Origin: Microcaldota archaeon
GTDB taxonomy: Archaea; Micrarchaeota; Micrarchaeia; Micrarchaeales; CABMGC01
DNA length: 37,076 nucleotides
Direction: 5' to 3'
Assembly (NCBI GenBank): GCA_023270015.1
Contig: JAGDXZ010000053.1
Coordinates: 1 to 37,076, forward strand
A program made the translations under genes and the position numbers. How positions within the stretch are numbered: the stretch's first letter is position 1; each line of letters starts with the position of its first letter. The notes beneath the pieces are model-generated. The model saw only the letters and a program-made list of their open reading frames with translations, was not told where the DNA came from and ran no database searches. Shown piece by piece: positions 9,066 through 16,905 of this stretch.

Positions 9066-9941
9066 ATGGATCTCAAGAATGCAAAAGAGCTTTTTAGGCT
9101 TATGCGAATTGAACATAGTCTAATGCTTGTAATTGCGGTGATAGCTGCAGAGCTTATTGTAAAGGGCATGCCAAACCTTCCAACACTAATACTAAGTCTT
9201 ATAACGCCAGTGTTTGTGAGCATGGGCTCCTTTGCTGTAAACGATTATTTTGATATAGAGGTAGATAAAGCAAACAAAAAGGACAGGCCACTTGTAATAG
9301 GAACAGTAACACCCAAACAAGCACTTTACGCTACTGCTATTACAATGATTATAGGCGTAGCGGCAAGCATACCGATAAACCTTTATGCATTTTTGATAGC
9401 TCTCGCGTTTGCGCTACTTTCCATAGCTTACGCATACAAGCTGAAAGAACTTCTTTTCTGGGGCAATGCATACGTTGCCTTTGCAATGGTAATACCATTC
9501 ATATATGGAGATTTCGTTGTAAGTACACACTTTGCCTATACCATAATTGTAGTGTCTGTTATGATATTCTTTGCCGGTCTTGCTAGAGAAATACATGGAA
9601 CGATAAGAGATTATAGTGGAGATGTAAAGGTAAGGAATGCACACACCATACCAAAAGCAATAGGTAAAAAAAGGGCAGCACTATTGTCTCTTATACTCTA
9701 TTTTATTGCGATAGGCATAAGCATATACGCTGCACTTGCTGTAAAGCCTTTTGCACTGAATATCTTATATATTGTGTTTATCGCAATTTCAGATATACTG
9801 TTGCTGTCTGTAGCTTTAGGCTATTTAAACAATGAAACCGAAGAGTTTTATAGGAGAGCAAGAAACATAAGTTTATTAGCAATGGCCATAGCACTAATCG
9901 CCGTATTAATAAGTGCTGCACTGCCCGAAATTGCATTTTAA
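9066..9941 (+). CDS. UbiA-family prenyltransferase, probable digeranylgeranylglyceryl phosphate synthase
   Basis: The protein has 291 aa and is all-helical with about nine membrane segments. The first Asp-rich motif is NDYFDIEVDKANKKDRP and the second is RDYSGDVKVRN, both Mg-prenyl-diphosphate binding signatures of UbiA enzymes. The length fits archaeal DGGGP synthase, which adds the second geranylgeranyl chain to GGGP in ether-lipid synthesis. Other UbiA roles cannot be excluded without a tree. A TATA-like CTTAAAAATTA lies about 30 nt upstream. The flanking glycosyltransferases also depend on prenyl lipids, but no direct link is visible. Confidence 0.8.
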   Translation: MDLKNAKELFRLMRIEHSLMLVIAVIAAELIVKGMPNLPTLILSLITPVFVSMGSFAVNDYFDIEVDKANKKDRPLVIGTVTPKQALYATAITMIIGVAASIPINLYAFLIALAFALLSIAYAYKLKELLFWGNAYVAFAMVIPFIYGDFVVSTHFAYTIIVVSVMIFFAGLAREIHGTIRDYSGDVKVRNAHTIPKAIGKKRAALLSLILYFIAIGISIYAALAVKPFALNILYIVFIAISDILLLSVALGYLNNETEEFYRRARNISLLAMAIALIAVLISAALPEIAF

Positions 9942-10021
9942 AGCGGAAAATTATGCAAAACTAATTGTAAAATAAAATATTAAAGGTCATATACCTGATT
10001 TAAATTAAACAAAAGGAGGTT

Positions 10022-11584
10022 ATGAAAACCAACAAAATCGAAAAGGGCAACAAAATTGCTATTGCCGGATTAATGGCAGTTATTATAATTGGCTTATTGC
10101 TAGCTAAATATACTTATACGGGCCCCGATCCTCTATACGATGATTCAACCTATATTTTTGAAGCACATGAAATGGCAACCGGCAACTTTTCCCAGGTTCT
10201 GATAGATCCATTTACCTATGCTTTTTTTGAAGTCGTCCCATACGCACTTTCATTTTATATATTTGGATATGGCATACCTCAAGCCTTTACCACTAGCTTA
10301 TGCGAATATGTTCTGCTGATAATTCTAACGTTTCTTTTGGCTAGAAAACTAATAGACGAATCTGGAAAATATGCGATGCTAGCCGCATTTTTTACCGCAA
10401 TAACCCCCTTCGTAGTTCTGTACGCAACAAGAATACTGCCAGATATGTTAGTTGGCGTATTTTTTGCTGCACTGCTTTATTTTTATCTCTCAATAAAAAG
10501 AAAAGGAATAAGCTATTTCTTCCTTGGCATTATTGCAGCACTTGGAATATATGTTAAAACTGAAGTCTTAGCGTTGTTAGGAATTTTTGCTTTGTTTGTG
10601 TTTTTGGAGATTATTCATGACGCCTTTAATTATCACAAGTTTAAACACTTGAAAGCAGACGCTCTGCTGCTAGGCTGTTTTATTGCCGGACTAATTGTCA
10701 CATTAGGTTCTTATCTCTTGCTATATTATCACTATTTTAGAGCTCCATTCTTCATTTTCAAATATTACACATTATCGCCAGGAAACTTATCTACTAATTT
10801 ATCGTTATTAAACCCAAAACCAACCAGCTACGATCCTGAGCTATTTTCAATAGGGCTAATATTTTATTATTTTATAGCTGGCGGCATTATTGCAATATCC
10901 AAAAATAATAAAAGGTTAACAAAAGCATTCTTAGTTTCTTTAGGTTTTCTATTATATCTTGTTTTAGGCACTGATAGGTTTACAAGTTACACTTTTATAC
11001 CGATAGTTAGCCGCTTTTTTGCTGCGTTTGCTGCGCCGTTTTCGTTGCTGGGCGCGTACTTCGTAAAAGAAAGCGTCAATAAAATGGCAGAAGCCACAAA
11101 AGGCAAATTTACAGCATTTTTGCTTGCAGCGGCCCTAATATCCGCACTAGTTTTATATAATGCATTCCAAATATATACAATTAATTCAGAATATAATGCT
11201 GGAGTTCGCCAATTGAGTGATGCTTTCCATAATGCGACTTACTACATAATAAACGCTTCATCGAAAGCAACGGTATACGTTTTGGCTCATATAGGCTTTA
11301 ATATTCCTACTGTAAATTTCACAAATTTTGAATTCAAATTCAGCCCAAAATACAATGCAACGTCAATATTTTCTGAGACCGACCTAAGTAGTTTTTGCAA
11401 TGTCAAAACTACTCAAACAAACAAAAATGTTTTTATTTTAAGCATCAACACCAATAAAACTGAGACTCAAAAAGTATTAAAGCAGTTGAATGTTTCGTGT
11501 AATTTGTTGCTCATAAAACAATACGTGACCCCTTCGGGCTACTTCTTAGGAGTTTATACTGTTTCTCCAACGAATAGCAGATAG
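10022..11584 (+). CDS. Third GT-C fold membrane glycosyltransferase
   Basis: The protein has 520 aa with an N-terminal transmembrane helix, then an acidic first external loop (TGPDPLYDDSTYIFEA), RILPDMLVG after a later helix, and about ten membrane segments. This is the same general plan as the two GT-C genes upstream, with a soluble sequon-containing C-terminal domain from about residue 390. It belongs to the PMT_2-like superfamily. An unusually strong GGAGGT lies only one base before ATG, closer than normal for ribosome binding. It is probably part of the same surface glycosylation function but separately transcribed (TATA-like AAATATTAAAGG near 9975). Confidence 0.7.
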   Translation: MKTNKIEKGNKIAIAGLMAVIIIGLLLAKYTYTGPDPLYDDSTYIFEAHEMATGNFSQVLIDPFTYAFFEVVPYALSFYIFGYGIPQAFTTSLCEYVLLIILTFLLARKLIDESGKYAMLAAFFTAITPFVVLYATRILPDMLVGVFFAALLYFYLSIKRKGISYFFLGIIAALGIYVKTEVLALLGIFALFVFLEIIHDAFNYHKFKHLKADALLLGCFIAGLIVTLGSYLLLYYHYFRAPFFIFKYYTLSPGNLSTNLSLLNPKPTSYDPELFSIGLIFYYFIAGGIIAISKNNKRLTKAFLVSLGFLLYLVLGTDRFTSYTFIPIVSRFFAAFAAPFSLLGAYFVKESVNKMAEATKGKFTAFLLAAALISALVLYNAFQIYTINSEYNAGVRQLSDAFHNATYYIINASSKATVYVLAHIGFNIPTVNFTNFEFKFSPKYNATSIFSETDLSSFCNVKTTQTNKNVFILSINTNKTETQKVLKQLNVSCNLLLIKQYVTPSGYFLGVYTVSPTNSR

Positions 11585-11677
11585 ACTTATTTATAATCAA
11601 ATCTCAAGATATAGCGAAAAGTAGCGCCGACAAGGTAAAAACAACGAACCAACTAGGACTCTTTTACTTGTTTGCGA

Positions 11678-13465
11678 TTACCTGTGCACTCTGCCGTGTC
11701 TGCTGCTTTTGTTTTTACTTGAATTCTTCCTGTCAGTGCTCCTCACTAGCTGCGCAAGCAACACAATAAGCACACATGCAAGCAGTATCACCATAATCAA
11801 CATAAGATAAAACAGCATGCTGATTTCATTGCTCAGTTCGCTGACCTGCTGCAAAAGCATAGGGCTAGTCTGGCTAAAGTTGCTAATAATGAAGGCCTTT
11901 GCTATTTCTGTGTCTGCCTGCTCAATTGATTTGGCTAGAAGAGAAGTGGTATAAGCGGTTTTTAGGTCATTGCTCTGGCCAAGCCGGTATTCGTTTAGAT
12001 AGAATAGGGCTTGCCCTGCAAACTCGTAAGGCCATATGCCTGAAAGGCTTGAGTTTATGTTGCTAAGAGTTGCGTTTACAAGCTGTGCACTTGTCATGTT
12101 AGAGCCTGCAAGAGGATTGGCCAATGCAGAAGCATATGCTGCGGCGTAGAGCGCTTCGGCGTAATTGCTAGCGTCAAAGCTCTTCACAGCGGTATCTAAA
12201 TATAGGTTAGCGCCATAAGGCTCTGCTTTTGCTATAGCGCTGGCTGCTTCCTGCTTAAGCACAGGCGCAAGGCTCACATAATTGCCAGGTAGTGATGCAG
12301 AAATGTTGTAAAGCTCCTGTGCTGCCTTGCACCATGCAAGGGCTTCTGCCCCATAGTATAACGCCTCTATGTAGCTATCGCTTGTCACCTCTGGAGAACT
12401 TAGCAAAGCTTCAGCCTGTGCAAGGGTCTCGTTGGCGAAGTCCTGCCTGAGCTCCCCACCTATTACATATTCGTAGTTTGTGTTTGTAAGTAAAGGAGGA
12501 ACAAGCGAAGAGCAGTATGTGCCTATATTGCTAAGCAATGAGGAAGCGCCTGTAGCTGTGTAGTTGGCTTTGTTTGCCAATGTGAAGGCCTGCAGGTATT
12601 GCAAGAACGCAAAGTCTGCTGCTGTGTAAGCATAGCCCTTGCTTGCTATTTCTTCATACCTTTGCTGGTTTGCCAGCATCTGCGCTTTTGCTTGGTTGAA
12701 AACGCTGGGCACGCTAGAAATCTCGGAGCTAGTAAAGTTGAGCGTGAAGTTCACAAGCTCGTTGAAGGCGCTAGTGTTGCAGCTAGTGCAGCTAAGATTC
12801 ATGTCGCTAAGCTTGCTAAGCTCGAAATGCTGCGTTATGTTGTATTGCATAGGCTTTGCTGGCTCGATGCCAAAGGCAAAAGCTAAGGCTTGGCTTATGT
12901 TGTCTACTTGCTGTATAGGTATGCTGAATATGCTTTGAGAGATGTAGTAGAGCAGCTGCTCTAGAGTGCCGCCGGCAGTAGCGTTTGGAAGCAGGAAGAA
13001 GTGCATGCGGGCTTGCGATGCTGCTTCTGCCTTGTCGTAAACCCCGCCAATTAAGCCTATTGTGCCATTTGGCTCTATAGTGCCAGAAACAGTGAAATTG
13101 CTTAGAAGCTGCCTATGCTCAAGTGCAGCAATGGTAAGAAGGGTAAAGGCTGTGCCTGCGCTCGGCCCTGATACGCTTACATTTCTGTCGTGTATTACAA
13201 ATGAGAAGTTGTACTGGGATTGGTTAACTCCTAGATAGCTGCATGCTGTCGCAACTGCTTGCTTTGCTGAAGCCATAGTACTGTAGCCCACTGATGAAGG
13301 ACCGCTGATGCTTACTATGCCTGTGCCTGGAGTAAGGTTGAGCGTTATCTCTGTCAAGGTCCCTGTGCTTGTGTTTGAAAGCACTGCAGGCGCATGTATG
13401 AGCGTTGTATATGCAGCGCTTATGCCAAAAAGCACTGCCAGCAGCAAAAAAGGCTGAAACCTCAT
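11678..13465 (-). CDS. Membrane-anchored Lon-like (S16) serine protease
   Basis: The protein has 595 aa. A signal peptide (MRFQPFLLLAVLFGISAAY) leads into a Lon-type proteolytic domain. The catalytic Ser lies in SGPSAGTAF (about residue 102) and the Lys in IGGVYDKAEA (about 145), the Ser-Lys dyad of S16 peptidases. No AAA ATPase domain is present. A long helical Ala-rich segment (about 200-550) follows, then a C-terminal transmembrane helix (FYLMLIMVILLACVLIVLL) and a basic tail. It fits the archaeal predicted serine protease group COG1750, acting outside the membrane. It may process surface or secreted proteins such as those encoded nearby; the substrate is unknown. Confidence 0.85.
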   Translation of the reverse strand: MRFQPFLLLAVLFGISAAYTTLIHAPAVLSNTSTGTLTEITLNLTPGTGIVSISGPSSVGYSTMASAKQAVATACSYLGVNQSQYNFSFVIHDRNVSVSGPSAGTAFTLLTIAALEHRQLLSNFTVSGTIEPNGTIGLIGGVYDKAEAASQARMHFFLLPNATAGGTLEQLLYYISQSIFSIPIQQVDNISQALAFAFGIEPAKPMQYNITQHFELSKLSDMNLSCTSCNTSAFNELVNFTLNFTSSEISSVPSVFNQAKAQMLANQQRYEEIASKGYAYTAADFAFLQYLQAFTLANKANYTATGASSLLSNIGTYCSSLVPPLLTNTNYEYVIGGELRQDFANETLAQAEALLSSPEVTSDSYIEALYYGAEALAWCKAAQELYNISASLPGNYVSLAPVLKQEAASAIAKAEPYGANLYLDTAVKSFDASNYAEALYAAAYASALANPLAGSNMTSAQLVNATLSNINSSLSGIWPYEFAGQALFYLNEYRLGQSNDLKTAYTTSLLAKSIEQADTEIAKAFIISNFSQTSPMLLQQVSELSNEISMLFYLMLIMVILLACVLIVLLAQLVRSTDRKNSSKNKSSRHGRVHR

Positions 13466-13530
13466 TGCATCTTGTTTATTTATAGTAGATTAAAAATATT
13501 AAGGTTAGGTGCCGCTTTCTTATTTCTTAT

Positions 13531-14820
13531 CTAAAAGTCAGAAATTGTTGTCTGCTTGTGTTCGCTAACATCTTCGCCTTTTGTCCCAAAAATATCTACT
13601 ACGCCGAAAACTCCATCGTAGCCTGGCTTCACATGCACCTGCTCCTTCCTTACCCTTTCCACTGCAGCAGCCACGCTTTTGTCCAGCTTGCCAAGCTCCT
13701 CTGTGCTTGCCTTAAGCAATACGTTGAACTCGCTCCCAAAACCTTTTACAAACTCGGCATAAAGCTTCGCTACCGAAGCAGAGCTTTCAGGCTTGCCTAT
13801 TATCTTAGCAATCAGCTCAGCAAGGGGCACTGCATGCACATAGGGCCTGGCGCCTTGTGGAACAAAGCCTGCGGGCCTATCGGCAAGATCGTCTATTCTG
13901 TGCAATACGCCTAAGGTAAGGGGTCTGCCGCATACAGGGCAAATGTTGTTGTATTTCTTCGCATCCTCTGGGGAAAGCGAGACGCCGCACTTCCTATGGC
14001 CATCGTAGTGGTATTTGCCTTCCTCCGGGTAAAACTCTATTGTGTATTTTATCCTTTTTTCCTTTATTGCGCTAGCTATTGCTGCAAACGAAAGCTCGTT
14101 TGGCTCTAGCTCAAATACAGTTGCCTCTCTTCCTATCTTCTGCGGTGAGTGGGCATCGCTTGTAGAGACTAGCGCAAAGGGGTCATTGGCAGATACCCGC
14201 CAGTTCATTGGCGGATCGCTTGAAAGGCCTGTTTCCAATGCGTGTATGTGCTTGACCTGCTCCTCATAAGCCTCTGCCATGGAGTCATAGCCGGACATTG
14301 AACCGAAGACACCATACCACGGGGTCCATGCATGCGCAGGAAAGACTATTGCGTTTTTGCTTGCCTCTTTGACATGTTCAACTAGCTCAGCTGGGGACAT
14401 GCTAAGAGTGGGCCTGCCGTCTAATGCCAAATCGCCAAACTTGCTTAGCCTGTCGCTTATCTGCTCTGCTTCTTCAAGGCTCGGCGCAAGTATGCAGTGG
14501 TGAACGCGCTTTGTATTGCCAGAACGGTCAAAAGGCTTGGGCTTGCCTTCTTTCGCGTCTATCGTCGCAACCTCCACGCCAACAACAAACCTAACGTTTG
14601 ACTTTGTGCCCTTAAGCTTGTAAAGCCCTTGCTCAGCCTGTTCCAGATTCTGCTTAAGAAAAGAAAACCATGCAGGGTGGGTGAAGTCGCCTGTGGAGAT
14701 TATGCTTATTCCCTTCTCTTCTGCCGCCTGCTGCATGTGGATTAGGTCCATCTGCTCGCTGGTAGCGGCAGCGTATTTGGAATGGATGTGCAGATCTGCT
14801 ATGTACTCCACGTCAGCCAC
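13531..14820 (-). CDS. Endonuclease Q (PHP-domain DNA repair nuclease)
   Basis: The protein has 429 aa and a GTG start. The N-terminal PHP fold has metal-binding motifs DLHIHSKY, STGDFTHP, FPAHAWTPW and STSDAHSP. A zinc-finger-like segment follows (KCGVSL ... ICPVCGRPL). This layout and length match archaeal EndoQ, which nicks DNA 5' of uracil, hypoxanthine, xanthine and abasic sites. The last residues, KQTTISDF, match a C-terminal PCNA-interacting (PIP) motif, consistent with PCNA recruitment reported for EndoQ. Its start overlaps the end of endonuclease III by 8 bases, so the two repair enzymes are probably co-translated. Confidence 0.9.
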   Translation of the reverse strand: MADVEYIADLHIHSKYAAATSEQMDLIHMQQAAEEKGISIISTGDFTHPAWFSFLKQNLEQAEQGLYKLKGTKSNVRFVVGVEVATIDAKEGKPKPFDRSGNTKRVHHCILAPSLEEAEQISDRLSKFGDLALDGRPTLSMSPAELVEHVKEASKNAIVFPAHAWTPWYGVFGSMSGYDSMAEAYEEQVKHIHALETGLSSDPPMNWRVSANDPFALVSTSDAHSPQKIGREATVFELEPNELSFAAIASAIKEKRIKYTIEFYPEEGKYHYDGHRKCGVSLSPEDAKKYNNICPVCGRPLTLGVLHRIDDLADRPAGFVPQGARPYVHAVPLAELIAKIIGKPESSASVAKLYAEFVKGFGSEFNVLLKASTEELGKLDKSVAAAVERVRKEQVHVKPGYDGVFGVVDIFGTKGEDVSEHKQTTISDF

Positions 14821-15481
14821 TTTTTGTTACTCCGTTCCTTGGGCAAAGATTCTTGCTGTTTGGCCCTAAAATGCACTTGCTGCACAAAGGGACTACAGAC
14901 TGGCAGACTGCCTTGCCATGGTCCTTGAGCACGTATGCGAAGTTGTGCCAATACTTCTTGTCAACTACCTGCATGAGGTCCTGCTCTATCTTGTCAGGAT
15001 CTTTGTTCTGGCTAAGGCCTATCCTGTAGGCAAGCTTTATTACCCATGTGTCTACTGGTATGCCCTCTACTATACCATAAGCATTGATCAGTATGCTGTT
15101 CGCTGTCTTTCTCCCTATTCCAGGAAGCGAAATAAGGTCTTGCATGTTGTTTGGCACTTTTCCTCCAAACTTCTCCTCTAAGATCTGGCAGGCTTTTATT
15201 ATGTTTTTTACCTTGTTGCCAGCAAAAGTCACTGGCCTTACTATGGCAAGAAGGTCTTCGGGCTTAGCGTTCGCATAATCGTGTGCAGTCTTGTACTTTG
15301 CAAAAAGCTTTGGAGTAACTGCGTTTACCACAGTATCCCTGGTTTGAGGCGAGAGCATAGCCGCTACAAGCAGCTCTATAGGCGTTGAGAAGTTCAGGTA
15401 ATATTTTGCATCTTTGTATTCTTTCTCCAATATCTCAACTACCTGCTTTGCTTCTTCCTTGCTCAAAAGCTTGAAAGCCAC
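14813..15481 (-). CDS. nth: Endonuclease III (DNA glycosylase/AP lyase)
   Basis: The protein has about 222 aa. The helix-hairpin-helix is LPGIGRKTANS with the catalytic Lys, and the catalytic Asp is in VDTWVIKLAYRIG. A C-terminal iron-sulfur Cys set is present (CQSVVPLCSKC ... LC). The spacing is C-x6-C-x2-C-x9-C, with four more residues in the last gap than the usual x5. It removes oxidised pyrimidines and cleaves abasic sites. The track starts at TTG 15484, but GTG 15481 is preferred because GGTGA lies at a better distance; that SD overlaps the stop of the kinase gene upstream. It forms an operon with the adenosine-specific kinase and EndoQ. Confidence 0.9.
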   Translation of the reverse strand: MAFKLLSKEEAKQVVEILEKEYKDAKYYLNFSTPIELLVAAMLSPQTRDTVVNAVTPKLFAKYKTAHDYANAKPEDLLAIVRPVTFAGNKVKNIIKACQILEEKFGGKVPNNMQDLISLPGIGRKTANSILINAYGIVEGIPVDTWVIKLAYRIGLSQNKDPDKIEQDLMQVVDKKYWHNFAYVLKDHGKAVCQSVVPLCSKCILGPNSKNLCPRNGVTKSG

Positions 15482-15485
15482 CAAA

Positions 15486-15974
15486 TCACCTGAGCTTGTA
15501 GCCTATGTCTCTCACAAACTTCCTCCTCTGTGCCTTGTCCTCCTCTCTTTCTATTCCTTTCGAAGCTGAGCCGTCTACCACGCCCAGTATTGCTCTGCCC
15601 TGATCAGTCTTTGCCACTATAACCTCCACCGGGTTCGCAGTCGCGCAGTATATCCTCGCTACTTCGTTTACATTCTTCAAGGCGTTTAATACATTTATCG
15701 GGTAAGCGTTCTTGAAAAGTATGAGAAAAGAGTGCCCTGCGCCAATTTTAAGCAAATTTGACTCTGCCAGTTTTTGAAGCTCGGCATCATTGCCCTCGCT
15801 CCTTACCAAGCAGGGTCCGCTTGCCTCTGCAAACGCCACGCCAAATTTTACCCCAGGCACTGCGTTTACCATAGCTTCGTAAAGGTCTTCTATCGTTTTT
15901 ATAAAGCCCGCATGGCCCAGCACAAGCTGGGTTTCAGCGTCTTTCTCTATTTTTATTACCTCGGTATCGAGCAT
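15486..15974 (-). CDS. Adenosine-specific kinase family protein (DUF355)
   Basis: The protein has 162 aa and covers the whole family domain PF04008. Recognisable stretches include TIEDLYEAMVNAVPGVKFGVAFAEASG, GAGHSFLILFKNAYPINVLNA, and the end GVVDGSASKGIE. Members are small archaeal and bacterial proteins, and one crystal structure is named adenosine-specific kinase; the true in vivo reaction is poorly known. It is the first gene of the operon with Nth and EndoQ, with its stop 4 bases before the Nth start. A nucleoside role would fit, but that is context only. Confidence 0.85.
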   Translation of the reverse strand: MLDTEVIKIEKDAETQLVLGHAGFIKTIEDLYEAMVNAVPGVKFGVAFAEASGPCLVRSEGNDAELQKLAESNLLKIGAGHSFLILFKNAYPINVLNALKNVNEVARIYCATANPVEVIVAKTDQGRAILGVVDGSASKGIEREEDKAQRRKFVRDIGYKLR

Positions 15975-16032
15975 AATATTACTTGGAAAGAAAAAGATTA
16001 AACAATTAACTTAGCTGGGGCTTTCAAAAGCC

Positions 16033-16044
16033 TTAAAAATATTA
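16033..16044 (+). promoter_or_regulatory. TATA box for the CBS protein
   Basis: TTAAAAATATTA is centred about 25 nt before ATG 16064. That spacing points to a leaderless mRNA and to ATG 16064 rather than TTG 16055 as the start. Confidence 0.6.
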
Positions 16045-16063
16045 AGCAAGCTAGTTGATTAGC

Positions 16064-16444
16064 ATGCAAGTAAAAGAAATCATGCAAACGCACATCGTTG
16101 CGGTAAACGCCAATGCAAGCATAGGGACAGCGATCAAGCTTATGTCAAACGCCCATGTTCCGCTTTTGCCTGTTCTCAACGGCTCTAGGCTTGCTGGCAT
16201 ATTAACAAAGGAAGAGGCGCAGGCCGAGCCTGAGAGCAAAAGAATTGGTAGCTTACAGCTCAGGCTTCTTTACGTCACAGAGAATGATCCTGTTGAAAAA
16301 GCGGCAAAGATGATGGTAGACAACTCAATAACAAGGCTGCCAGTAGTAAGCGAAGCGACAACGCTTCATTGTGTGGGCGTGGTAACTAGCACTGACATAG
16401 TGAAAGCACATAAAGAAGACAAAGAAGAAAACGCCACGCACTAG
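16064..16444 (+). CDS. Tandem CBS-domain protein
   Basis: The protein has about 126 aa and consists almost entirely of two CBS motifs: VKEIMQTHIVAVNANASI ... GILTKEEA and LLYVTENDPVEKAAKMM ... GVVTSTDIV. Such pairs form a Bateman module that binds adenine nucleotides or S-adenosylmethionine and acts as an energy sensor. There is no fused effector domain, so it must act through a partner that is not identifiable here. The start was moved from TTG (track) to ATG because of the TATA spacing. The C-terminus is charged and unstructured. Confidence 0.85.
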   Translation: MQVKEIMQTHIVAVNANASIGTAIKLMSNAHVPLLPVLNGSRLAGILTKEEAQAEPESKRIGSLQLRLLYVTENDPVEKAAKMMVDNSITRLPVVSEATTLHCVGVVTSTDIVKAHKEDKEENATH

Positions 16445-16457
16445 CGTAGCTAAAAAT

Positions 16458-16769
16458 TCACCTTGCTAGGGTTATTTCTATTGTGCTGACCTTTGACTTT
16501 GTGCCGTCCTCGTTCTGGAGCTCTTCAGAGCTTATTGATATGTTCTCTACCCTTACGTCCTGCAGGAACTTGTTCCTTGATATCTCTGCTACGTCGACTG
16601 CCCTGGAGATTGTGTTGCCCCTAGCCTTTATTTTGACGTTCTTTGCTCCGTTGTTGAACTGCGTTACTACTGCTAGTACGTAGCTCATTGCTGGCTTTTT
16701 GCCAACGTATACCACATTCTCTGGTATACCCTCTTTCTTTTCCTGTTCGTTTGCTTGATTTTCCGCCAT
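16458..16769 (-). CDS. albA: Alba family chromatin/RNA-binding protein
   Basis: The protein has about 103 aa. Core Alba motifs are [16 protein letters not shown] (the conserved Lys of the DNA-binding loop) and [18 protein letters not shown], ending in STIEITLAR. Alba forms dimers that coat DNA and also bind RNA, and is an abundant archaeal nucleoid protein. The track begins at GTG 16778, but ATG 16769 has a good Shine-Dalgarno (AAGGTGA) 5-6 bases upstream, so that start is used here. The short acidic/polar N-terminal tail ([12 protein letters not shown]) is extra to the fold. It ends 14 bases from the convergent CBS gene. Confidence 0.9.
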   Translation of the reverse strand: MAENQANEQEKKEGIPENVVYVGKKPAMSYVLAVVTQFNNGAKNVKIKARGNTISRAVDVAEISRNKFLQDVRVENISISSEELQNEDGTKSKVSTIEITLAR

Positions 16770-16905
16770 TGTTGTCACCTTATAATTAAATAAGGCCTTT
16801 TACCCTTATAAATCTATATGTGTGGCTCTATTTGGCAGTTTGAACTATGGGTTAGCAGTGTCGCTATTTTAAGCTTATGCCCTTATAAGAATAAAAGGCA
16901 AAAGC

